Assembly: GCF_003119195.2 (NCBI RefSeq)
Contig: NZ_CP022262.1
Span: 206,501 to 270,500, forward strand
Length of the DNA stretch: 64,000 bases
From: Azospirillum baldaniorum
Lineage (GTDB): Bacteria; Pseudomonadota; Alphaproteobacteria; Azospirillales; Azospirillaceae
Reading direction: 5' to 3'
Position numbers and translations under genes: made by a program. Position 1 is the stretch's first letter. Each line of letters starts with the position of its first letter. Below are positions 1 to 7,061 of the stretch, in pieces. Below the pieces are notes generated by a model that ran no database searches, was not told where the DNA came from, and saw only the letters and a list, made by a program, of their open reading frames with translations.

Positions 1-1
1 C

Positions 2-223
2 TTCCTGTCGGCGGCGGGCAGCGACTGCGGCATCGCCAACGTCAACATCGGCCCGTCGGGCGCGGAAATCGGCGGCGCCTTCGGCGGCGAGAAGGAGACG
101 GGCGGCGGGCGCGAGTCCGGGTCCGACGCCTGGAAGGGCTACATGCGCCGCCAGACGGCGACGGTGAACTACTCGCGCGCTCTGCCGCTGGCCCAGGGGA
201 TCAAGTTCGAGATCGCCGGCTGA
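2..223 (+). CDS. amaB: Aldehyde dehydrogenase, ALDH7/aminoadipate-semialdehyde type (3' end only)
   Basis: Only the last 73 residues are in the window; the start lies upstream of base 1. The visible part has GGAFGGEKETGGGRESGSD followed by WKGYMRR and PLAQGIKFEI. This is the typical C-terminus of ALDH7 (antiquitin) enzymes, which oxidise alpha-aminoadipate semialdehyde or piperideine-6-carboxylate in lysine catabolism with NAD. The catalytic cysteine and glutamate are not in the visible part. A strong hairpin terminator follows the stop by about 27 bases. The family call is firm; the exact substrate is inferred from the ALDH7-like tail. Confidence 0.8.
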   Translation, partial: FLSAAGSDCGIANVNIGPSGAEIGGAFGGEKETGGGRESGSDAWKGYMRRQTATVNYSRALPLAQGIKFEIAG

Positions 224-249
224 TCCGCCCCATCGGCGTAAAAGAAGAA

Positions 250-278
250 GGCCGCCCGTTCCACCGGGCGGCCTTTTC
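250..278 (+). terminator. Bidirectional rho-independent terminator
   Basis: A perfect 9-bp stem (GGCCGCCCG / CGGGCGGCC, 250-258 and 265-273) with a 6-base loop is followed by TTTT on the plus strand. On the minus strand it is followed by a U-rich CTTCTTCTTT tract. It sits between the converging dehydrogenase and small-protein genes and can stop both transcripts. Confidence 0.85.
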
Positions 279-290
279 TCTTTGGAAAGG

Positions 291-488
291 TCAGAAGGCT
301 TCGCGCGGAAGCCGCCTTGCGGGTCGTTCGGGGGAGGTGTTGCGGCGCAGGTGCTCGGCAATGGGGGTGAGCTGTGCCAGAACCTGCTCGTGGGTCAGGC
401 GGTCCCGGCGCAACACGGCCTGGACCACGGGATCGTTCAACAGTTCGGCAACGCGGCAGCGCCACGTCTGCTTGGGCAGTCCGTTCAT
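291..488 (-). CDS. Small hypothetical protein, 65 aa
   Basis: A short reading frame starting at an ATG (486-488) preceded by a weak purine stretch (ACGAGAAC); an upstream start would add 15 residues with no better ribosome site. The predicted product begins MNGLPKQTWRCRVAELLND and is largely helical and basic, with no membrane segment or recognisable domain. It ends at the shared bidirectional terminator, as expected for an independent transcription unit. I do not recognise the family. Codon use looks like that of neighbouring real genes, so it is probably coding, but this is not certain. Confidence 0.5.
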   Translation of the reverse strand: MNGLPKQTWRCRVAELLNDPVVQAVLRRDRLTHEQVLAQLTPIAEHLRRNTSPERPARRLPREAF

Positions 489-643
489 TGCTGTTCTCGT
501 TGCTTGTGGAAGGGAAAAAACGCCGGCCCTCACCGACCGGCGTACGGTACGCGGAGCATGTTACAGTTCGACGCGTACGGCCCGTGATATTTCGGGTACC
601 TGAACGTCCTGTGTACGTGCCTCCGGCATAGGGAACTCAGGGG

Positions 644-664
644 AAAAAAGGGCTCCTCAGGCCC
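644..664 (-). terminator. Rho-independent terminator overlapping the transporter stop codon
   Basis: On the minus strand GGGC-loop-GCCC (661-664 and 650-653) is followed by six Ts. The stem encloses the stop codon of the EamA transporter gene, so termination is very close to the end of translation. Confidence 0.55.
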
Positions 665-1562
665 CCTTGGCCGCCGCTTCGCGCGCGCGCACCTGCTCGC
701 GGTGGAAGATGTAGATGCCGCTGGCGACGATCACCAGACCGCCGGCGAGGGTCGAGGCGCTGGGCGACTCCCCGAAGACCAGCAGGCCATAGAGCACCGC
801 CCAGATCAGCGTCGTGTAGCCGAAGGGCGCCACCGTCGCCGCGTCCGCCACCGTATAGGCGCGGATCAGGCAGTAATGGCTGCACGCCCCCAGCACGCCG
901 AGCATGATCATCAGCGCCGCCCCCGTCAGGTCCGGCGTCACCCAGCCGAAGGGCAGCAGCAGCCCGCAGAGCACCGTACCGGCCATGCTGGTGTAGAAGA
1001 AGGTCGTCAGGGTGGAATCGCCGCCACGCAGCAGCCGGGTGACGATCTGGTAGAGCGCGTTGCACAGCGCGGCGGCCAACGGCAGCAGGATCGCCCATTG
1101 GAAGACGATGCTGGCCGGGCCGATGATGATCATCGCCCCGATGAAGCAGCCCAGCACGCCCAGACCGCGCCGCCAGCCCACTTTCTCCTTGAGCAGCGGA
1201 ACGGAGAGGACGGTGACCAGGACCGGAGCCACGTTGGCGATGGCCGCCACGTCCACGAAGGGCAGCGTCTTGTAGGACACCGCCACCAGCAGTGTCAGCA
1301 CCGCCAGCAGGGCGGAGCGGAGGATCTGGATCCCCGGACGCTTGGCGATCAAATGGCTGGGGGAACGCACCGCCACCACGGCGAAGGCGATGGCCAGATG
1401 CACCGCGAAGCGCGCCCAGGCGACCTCGGCGAAGGGATAGGTCTGCACCAGGACGCGCAGGGTCGCGTCCTGCGTCACGAACAGAAGCGTGGTCAGCAGC
1501 ATCCAGGCGATGCCGGCCCGCCCGGAGGAGGCTGCGGACAGGGCCTTTTCGGTGGCGGTCAT
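657..1562 (-). CDS. EamA/DMT-family inner-membrane transporter
   Basis: 301 residues from the ATG at 1560-1562, which gives the product MTATEKALSAASSGRAG; a longer frame adds a 23-residue hydrophilic leader. There are about ten hydrophobic segments arranged as two EamA repeats of five helices, the hallmark of the drug/metabolite transporter superfamily. Such proteins export or import small metabolites across the inner membrane; the substrate cannot be read from sequence. It is transcribed alone, with a hairpin over its stop codon and no co-directional partner within 150 bases. Length fits the family (about 290-310 residues). Confidence 0.85.
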   Translation of the reverse strand: MTATEKALSAASSGRAGIAWMLLTTLLFVTQDATLRVLVQTYPFAEVAWARFAVHLAIAFAVVAVRSPSHLIAKRPGIQILRSALLAVLTLLVAVSYKTLPFVDVAAIANVAPVLVTVLSVPLLKEKVGWRRGLGVLGCFIGAMIIIGPASIVFQWAILLPLAAALCNALYQIVTRLLRGGDSTLTTFFYTSMAGTVLCGLLLPFGWVTPDLTGAALMIMLGVLGACSHYCLIRAYTVADAATVAPFGYTTLIWAVLYGLLVFGESPSASTLAGGLVIVASGIYIFHREQVRAREAAAKGA

Positions 1563-1741
1563 CGGGCGGCGCTCATGGGCGGGCGGTCCTTCCTGTGGCG
1601 CGCCGGTCCTCATCACGAACCGGCGCGCCACACCCTGCGCCCCTGGGGCCGGACGGTCAAATGCGATGCTGGTATATCAGTACGGACCTGCAGTTGCGGC
1701 CACGCCGGCCGTTGGAAAGGGGCCGGCGTGGCGCATATCCG

Positions 1742-2248
1742 TCAGTGCTTGTGCTGCGTGCCGCCGGCCTGCGGCCCGCCGGCACCGCCATGGGACGGGG
1801 CGGCGGACCCGGCGCTCTGCACGTCCACCTGGACGGTCACCGGCCCGGCCTTCTCGAAGGTCAGGGTCAGCGGGAACGCCTTCCCCGGAGCGAGCGGCTG
1901 CTTCAGGCCGAACAGCATGACGTGCAGGCCGCCGGGCTGTAGCGCGGTCGGCGAGCCGGGCGACACCTCGATGGCGTCGACCTGGCGCATCTTCATGACG
2001 CCGTTGTCCATCAGGTGGGTGTGCAGTTCCGCCTTGTCGGCGACGGGCGTGCTGGCCGACAGCAGGCGGTCGCTGTCTGGGCCGTGGGTGCTCAGCACCA
2101 TGTAGGCCGAGCCGTTCGGGGCCGAGGGCGCCGTGGCGCGCGCCCAGGGATGTTCGATGTCGACCGGCCCGGCCTTGAAACCATGGGCCAGGACGGGGAC
2201 GGCGGTCAGGGCGACCAGCGCGGCGAGAAGGAGGGCGTGCTTCTTCAT
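1742..2248 (-). CDS. Periplasmic copper chaperone PCu(A)C
   Basis: 168 residues. The start MKKHALLLAALVALTAVPV gives a clean signal peptide of about 21 residues, so it is preferred over an ATG six codons upstream. The metal site of the family, H-X10-M-X21-H-X-M, is present exactly (H76, M87, H109, M111). These proteins bind Cu(I) in the periplasm and deliver it to the CuA site of cytochrome oxidase. The C-terminal tail is glycine/histidine-rich (GGTQHKH), which may add metal capacity. A small DUF2946-like gene lies just upstream on the same strand (37-base gap), the usual partner, so the two are probably co-transcribed. Confidence 0.92.
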   Translation of the reverse strand: MKKHALLLAALVALTAVPVLAHGFKAGPVDIEHPWARATAPSAPNGSAYMVLSTHGPDSDRLLSASTPVADKAELHTHLMDNGVMKMRQVDAIEVSPGSPTALQPGGLHVMLFGLKQPLAPGKAFPLTLTFEKAGPVTVQVDVQSAGSAAPSHGGAGGPQAGGTQHKH

Positions 2249-2285
2249 GATGACGAAGTCCTGCAAGAAAGGGCGTATCGGACGA

Positions 2286-2825
2286 TCAGTTGAAAAGGGC
2301 AGGACACATCATCGGCGGAGCACGGGCGTTCGGACGGAGGACGCTCCGGCGGCGGAGCTTGCGGGTTCGGAGGGGAAGCGCGCGCAGCGCCCCGTACAGG
2401 CGCGGCGGCGGAACGGTAACGTCCGCCGGGGTCAGCATCGCCGGAGGCGCGCAGCCGAGCTGGCAGCCCAGGCAATGCTCCAGATCGTGCTTGGGCTGAC
2501 CGGGCGCGGCGGGCATCCGGTCCGATGCCCCGTCGGGTCCGCACATCGACGCCGCCCAGAAGGACTGCGCCAGACCGGCGGAGAGCATGGCGACCGCCTG
2601 CCCCGGGACCTGGACCAGGATCAGCAGAAGAACGGCGGCCAGCGTCGCGGCGAGCCGGGATCGCCAGCGGGACGAAGGCCGGCGGGACGGGCGCGGACGC
2701 ACCGCAAGCGCGGCGCCGCCTTCCTCGCGATGCCCGCTCGCCCCGTCCCGCTCCCCGAAACGGAGAGGGGGGGCCGACGGCCGTGCTGACGTTGCCCCGT
2801 TCAAACCGGTTTCCATTCCACCCAC
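2286..2825 (-). CDS. DUF2946-like membrane-anchored protein, copper-associated
   Basis: 179 residues if read from the GTG at 2823-2825; an ATG three codons later (2816) is an equal choice. A basic, proline-rich N-terminus is followed by one hydrophobic segment (about residues 58-82, AATLAAVLLLILVQVPG). A cysteine/histidine stretch, HDLEHCLGCQLGC, near residue 115 could bind metal. This layout matches DUF2946 proteins, which often lie beside copper chaperones. The downstream PCu(A)C gene supports a role in copper handling. No biochemical function is established for the family, so the role is by association only. Confidence 0.6.
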   Translation of the reverse strand: MGGMETGLNGATSARPSAPPLRFGERDGASGHREEGGAALAVRPRPSRRPSSRWRSRLAATLAAVLLLILVQVPGQAVAMLSAGLAQSFWAASMCGPDGASDRMPAAPGQPKHDLEHCLGCQLGCAPPAMLTPADVTVPPPRLYGALRALPLRTRKLRRRSVLRPNARAPPMMCPALFN

Positions 2826-2912
2826 AGGACGGATGACCGGTTGTAGGCGATGTGGATGGAGCTTGTCGAGTTGCCGCGGTCCACCCGCCCCGGTTTGCCC
2901 GCCGCCGCAACG

Positions 2913-4583
2913 TCAGGCCGAATCCCCGTCCAGCAGACAACGGACGGTGATCTGCAACGTGTCCACGCCGACCGGCTTGCTGAGCATCCGCGTGCCCGCT
3001 CCCAGGCTGTCCGCTTCGAGGGCGGCGTAATGGGCGTAGCCGGTCACGAACAGCACCCTCAGCCCGGGGCGAAGCTCCCGCGCGACATCCGCAAGATCCC
3101 GCCCGGTCATTCCGGGCAGCCCGACGTCGGTGATGAGAAGGTCGATCGCCGTGTCCGACTCCAGGATGCGGATCGCCGCCTCGGGTTCGGCGGCCTGCAG
3201 GACGTGGTATCCCTGCCCTTCCAGCGCCTCGACCCACAGCATCAGGACGAGGGCCTCGTCCTCGACCACCAGGATGGTTTCATCGTTGCGGGACGGGTCC
3301 TGCGACGGCGCGTCCACAGCGGGGGCCGAGCTGTCGGCGCCGTCCACACCGTCGTGCTGCGGCAGGTACAGGCTGACGGTGGTGCCCTGGCCGGGCTGCG
3401 ACCGGATGGCCGCGTGCCCGCCCGATTGACGCGCAAAGCCGTAGAGCTGGCTCAGCCCGAGGCCGGTGCCCTGGCCGATCGGCTTCGTCGTGAAGAAGGG
3501 TTCGAACGCCCGCTCCAGCACGTCCGGCGGCATGCCGCTTCCGGTGTCGGTGATGCGGAGCAGGACGTAGCGGCCGGGAAGGATGTCCCCCTGCGCGTCC
3601 GAGATGGTCTCGTCCAGAACGGTGTTGCTCGTCTCGACGCGCAGGAGCCCGCCGTCCGGCATGGCGTCGCGGGCGTTGATGGCGAGGTTGAGCAGGGCGC
3701 TTTCGACCTGGTTGGCGTCCGCCCAGGTCCGCCAGAGCCCGTCGGACAGCACCGTCTCCACCCGGATCGACTCGCCGACGGATTGCTGGATCAGGCCGCT
3801 CATCGCGGTGGCCAGGGCGTTCAGGTCCAGGCTGCGCGGCGTCAGCGGCTGGCGCCGGGCGAAGGCCAAAAGGTGCCGGGTGAGCGCAGCGGCGCGGTCG
3901 CCCGCCGTGATGGACATGGCGACGTGCCGCAGCAGCGGTTCGTCGGCGGACAGCGCGCCCCGCAGCAGATGCAGGTTGCCGAGCATGACCTGCAGCAGGT
4001 TGTTGAAGTCGTGGGCGATCCCGCCGGTGAGCTGGCCGACCGCCTCCATCTTCTGGGCCTGCTGCAACGCCTCCTCGGCCTTCCGGCGCTCCCGCATCTC
4101 GGTCTGCAGGGACCGGGTGCGCTCCGCCACCCGGCCTTCCAACTCGTCGTTGGCCCGCTCGATGTCGGCCAGAAGCGTCCGCATGCGGTATTGGCGCAGG
4201 CGGGTCCGCGCCGCGGACTGCGCAGCGCTTTGCAGCGCTTCGGCGTGCAGGGGCGGGTCCAGCAGCGTGACGTTGCCGAGCCGCTGGAACTGTGCCCAGC
4301 GCGCCTTGCTGGCCGACCGGTTGCCGCGGGACGTGAGCACCAGAACTGGCAGGTCCGACCAGGGCGGCTGGGCCTCCAAACAGGCAACCAGAGGCTCCAT
4401 CGCCGCCCCCAGCAACGCGCCCTCAGAGAGGATCAGAGCGGTGACGTCGTCCCTCGTCAGGCCGTCGCACAGGGCCGGCAGATCGGCGCAGAACTGCGTG
4501 GTCATGCCGACCTCGTCCAGCACGAGGCGGATAATTTCCGCGTCCCGGCCATACGGGGCGAGCACAAGGATCGGGGCGTCCAT
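2913..4583 (-). CDS. Hybrid histidine kinase with C-terminal receiver, KaiC partner
   Basis: 556 residues, apparently cytoplasmic with no membrane segment. The order is a receiver-like N-terminal domain (about 1-120), a coiled coil (about 135-180), a HisKA helix with phospho-acceptor H191 in GGIAHDFNNLLQ, a HATPase_c domain (about 290-410, with N, G1 and G2 boxes such as DTGSGMPPD), and a C-terminal receiver (about 435-550, ILVVEDEA, phospho-site in LLITDVGLPG). It begins 9 bases after the kaiC stop, so the two genes form an operon and the kinase probably reads KaiC state. The first domain lacks a clear phospho-aspartate, suggesting a sensory or protein-binding role. Confidence 0.88.
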   Translation of the reverse strand: MDAPILVLAPYGRDAEIIRLVLDEVGMTTQFCADLPALCDGLTRDDVTALILSEGALLGAAMEPLVACLEAQPPWSDLPVLVLTSRGNRSASKARWAQFQRLGNVTLLDPPLHAEALQSAAQSAARTRLRQYRMRTLLADIERANDELEGRVAERTRSLQTEMRERRKAEEALQQAQKMEAVGQLTGGIAHDFNNLLQVMLGNLHLLRGALSADEPLLRHVAMSITAGDRAAALTRHLLAFARRQPLTPRSLDLNALATAMSGLIQQSVGESIRVETVLSDGLWRTWADANQVESALLNLAINARDAMPDGGLLRVETSNTVLDETISDAQGDILPGRYVLLRITDTGSGMPPDVLERAFEPFFTTKPIGQGTGLGLSQLYGFARQSGGHAAIRSQPGQGTTVSLYLPQHDGVDGADSSAPAVDAPSQDPSRNDETILVVEDEALVLMLWVEALEGQGYHVLQAAEPEAAIRILESDTAIDLLITDVGLPGMTGRDLADVARELRPGLRVLFVTGYAHYAALEADSLGAGTRMLSKPVGVDTLQITVRCLLDGDSA

Positions 4584-4592
4584 GCGCCGCGG

Positions 4593-6086
4593 TCAGCCCG
4601 TCTCGCTCCGCCCGCGCAACAACGGGTCCGCCGACCCGTCATAGCTGGGCACGCCGGTGAGCACCCCCTGGAACTCCAGAAGCTGCGGGCCGATCTGCAT
4701 GCCGTCGGGAAACAGCCGAAATTCGCGGATCGCCAGCTCATGGACGCCGGTGCGCTTCTTGACCACCGAAATCGCCTTGCGCACCTGCCCCGCCGCCTCG
4801 AAGAAGCGCAGCAGGACCACGGTGTCGCTCATGAAGGACAGGTCCACGGGATTCTGGATGTCCCCGACGATGCCCTGCTGGGCCAGGATCAGAATGGTCA
4901 CGACACCCTGGTTGTTCAGATAGGTCAGCAGCTCGTGCATCTGCAGGATGAGCGCCTTTTCCTCCGGCATGGTGCTGAGGTACGAATTGAGGCTGTCGAT
5001 CACCACGACGCGCGCCTTCTGGTCCTCCACTTGGCGGCGGACCTGCCAGACGAACTGGCCCGGCGACAGGCGCGACGGGTTCGCGCGCTGCCAGCCCAGT
5101 TCGCCCTTGCGCACCGCCTCCTCGATGTCGATGCCGAGCGCGGTGCTGCGCAGCGACAGCGTTTCGAAGGATTCGTCGAAGGAGAAATAGGCGGCGTGCT
5201 CACCACGGCGCACCGCCGCCGCGACATATTGCAGGGCGATGGACGACTTGCCGACGCCCGACGGGCCGACGAGCATGGTCGTCGTGCCGCGCGTCAACCC
5301 GCCGCCCATCAGCTCGTCCAGTCCGCTCAGGCTGCTCGACACGGAGGTCGGCTCGAACTCCGCCTTGTGCTCGTCGGCGATCAGGCTCGGGAAGATCAGC
5401 ACGTTGCCCGGCGTGATGGCGAAATCGTGCCAGCCGCTCTGGTATTCGGAGCCGCGCATCTTGGCGATCCGCAGGCGCCGCCGCGCCGCGCCGTAGGAAC
5501 GCTCGATCTGCTCCAGGCTGACCACGCCGTGCATCAGACTGTGCAGCTCCATGGAACCGGTCTGGCTGGTCAGGTCGTCCAGCGCCAGCGTGGTGCACTG
5601 GCGCCCTTGCAGGAACTGCTTCAACGCCAGGATCTGCCGCCGGTAGCGGAGCTGGTCCTGGGCGAGCAGGCGCAGCTCCGACAGGGAATCGATCACCACG
5701 AGGTCCGGCTTCTCGGCCTCGATCCGCTCGGTGATCAGGCGCATGGTTTCGCCCAGCTCGACTTCCGACGGGTAGAGCACGCTCTGCTGGCGGTCGAGCT
5801 GCGCCTCCAGCGGGACCAGTTCAAAAATGCCGATGCCGTCCAGCGACCAGCCGTGGCTTTTGGCCGAGGCGCGCAACTCCGTCTCGGTTTCCGATAGGGT
5901 CACATACAGGCCCCGCTTGCCGTCGCGCAGGCCCTTCAGCAGGAATTGAAGCGCGATGGTCGTCTTGCCGGTTCCCGGCGCGCCCTCCAGAAGATGCAGC
6001 CGCGCGCGCGGCAGCCCCCCTCTCAGGACCATGTCGAATTCTGGAATTCCGGTCAGGATCTTGTCCGTCTTGGTCGGCTCCGACAC
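4593..6086 (-). CDS. kaiC: KaiC-family double-domain ATPase
   Basis: 497 residues from a GTG start (6084-6086) with AGAGGAG just upstream; longer frames lack a ribosome site. Two RecA-like domains are visible: CI with Walker A GAPGTGKTT (35-43), catalytic glutamates E66/E68 and Walker B LVVIDSL; and CII with Walker A GPSGVGKSS (274-282) and Walker B VVVIDSL. This is the full-length architecture of the cyanobacterial clock ATPase. No kaiA or kaiB is nearby; instead a histidine kinase follows in the operon. By simple alignment the clock phospho-pair Ser-Thr falls on S417-F418, so the threonine is lost. A role in stress or timing signalling is inference. Confidence 0.92.
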   Translation of the reverse strand: MSEPTKTDKILTGIPEFDMVLRGGLPRARLHLLEGAPGTGKTTIALQFLLKGLRDGKRGLYVTLSETETELRASAKSHGWSLDGIGIFELVPLEAQLDRQQSVLYPSEVELGETMRLITERIEAEKPDLVVIDSLSELRLLAQDQLRYRRQILALKQFLQGRQCTTLALDDLTSQTGSMELHSLMHGVVSLEQIERSYGAARRRLRIAKMRGSEYQSGWHDFAITPGNVLIFPSLIADEHKAEFEPTSVSSSLSGLDELMGGGLTRGTTTMLVGPSGVGKSSIALQYVAAAVRRGEHAAYFSFDESFETLSLRSTALGIDIEEAVRKGELGWQRANPSRLSPGQFVWQVRRQVEDQKARVVVIDSLNSYLSTMPEEKALILQMHELLTYLNNQGVVTILILAQQGIVGDIQNPVDLSFMSDTVVLLRFFEAAGQVRKAISVVKKRTGVHELAIREFRLFPDGMQIGPQLLEFQGVLTGVPSYDGSADPLLRGRSETG

Positions 6087-6363
6087 CCAGGTCTCCTCTT
6101 GGTCTGGCCCGCTGGCTGCGCCTTGCGCCACACGCCGCCGTGATGGTGAACGGCCCGAACGCCTGGACGGACGGACGAACGCGCAGCCTCGGAGAACATC
6201 CGCGTCTGCAGGACGCGTCTCCGCCACCATCAACCCAATGCCGGTGCTCCTGTTCCTTTGTGCCTTTGGAATGCCAACCGTCGGGGATGCTTGCGCGCCA
6301 CCGCGGGTTACCGCGATGTTGGGCGGCGGCCCGAACGACGCCTGGGCTCGACTGGCGCGACCT

Positions 6364-6945
6364 TTACCGGCCCGCCCCCAGCACGCGGCGGCGCTTGGGG
6401 TCCGGCCCCAGCGAACGGATGAAGGGCGGCAGCCCGCCGGCGGACCGCGTGTTGAAGGCCGCCTTCGGCGCGTCCTCGCTTGCCGTTGTCTCCAGCGCTT
6501 CCGCCTCCGCGGGAATGTCGACCTTGCGGAAGCCGCGGGCGATCCACAGGACGAGCGCGCCGGACAGCAGAAGAAGCAGCGGCGGGACGGCGGCGCGCAG
6601 GCCCCAGGGCCACAGAACCTCCGCCCGGCGCGCCCAGCGCTCCGCCCAGAAACGCTCGGCGATCCGCCGCACGCGCTCCTCGCCGAGGCCCGGCGGGGCG
6701 GCGAGGCTGGTGCCGTCGGGGAAGTCCGTCCGCGCCACGACCCCCCGCCTCACCCCATCCTCCACCACCCCCTCGTCGGCGGCGTAGTGCTGCGGCAGAA
6801 AGGCGTCCCTTGCGTCCGAATAGGCGTAGAGACCGGCGAAAGGATGGCGCCCCTGCAGGTCGGCGGCGGCAAAGGCGGCGATCACCGCCCCCCACAGCAG
6901 GGCGGCGGCCAGCCAGCCCCGCCACAGGCCCTTGCTCCAGTTCAT
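6364..6945 (-). CDS. Hypothetical membrane protein, 193 aa
   Basis: Starts MNWSKGLWRGWLAAALL behind a good AGAGGGAGACGGGAC ribosome site. Two hydrophobic segments (about 9-28 and 118-137) flank a roughly 85-residue region rich in charged residues and with several aromatics, so the middle part is likely periplasmic. The C-terminal 50 residues are soluble and arginine-rich. I recognise no domain. It stands alone between the kaiC upstream region and a large hybrid kinase, all on the minus strand. An envelope role is likely from topology only. Confidence 0.65.
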   Translation of the reverse strand: MNWSKGLWRGWLAAALLWGAVIAAFAAADLQGRHPFAGLYAYSDARDAFLPQHYAADEGVVEDGVRRGVVARTDFPDGTSLAAPPGLGEERVRRIAERFWAERWARRAEVLWPWGLRAAVPPLLLLLSGALVLWIARGFRKVDIPAEAEALETTASEDAPKAAFNTRSAGGLPPFIRSLGPDPKRRRVLGAGR

Positions 6946-7061
6946 GTCCCGTCTCCCTCTTGCCCAAGGAGGCTCTTCCCCAAGGAGCCGGAAAAACTAA
7001 AGACCCGGCCGGCGGGCAGCCAGGGTCAAAAACCGGCCTTTCGCAACCAGACCTTTTAGAA

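Noticed and set aside
2850..5897. A 1015-residue plus-strand frame
   Set aside because: It is antisense to the KaiC and kinase genes, whose motifs are unmistakable; its residue composition (Ala/Arg/Gly/Gln-rich, no domain) is that of a GC-rich shadow frame.
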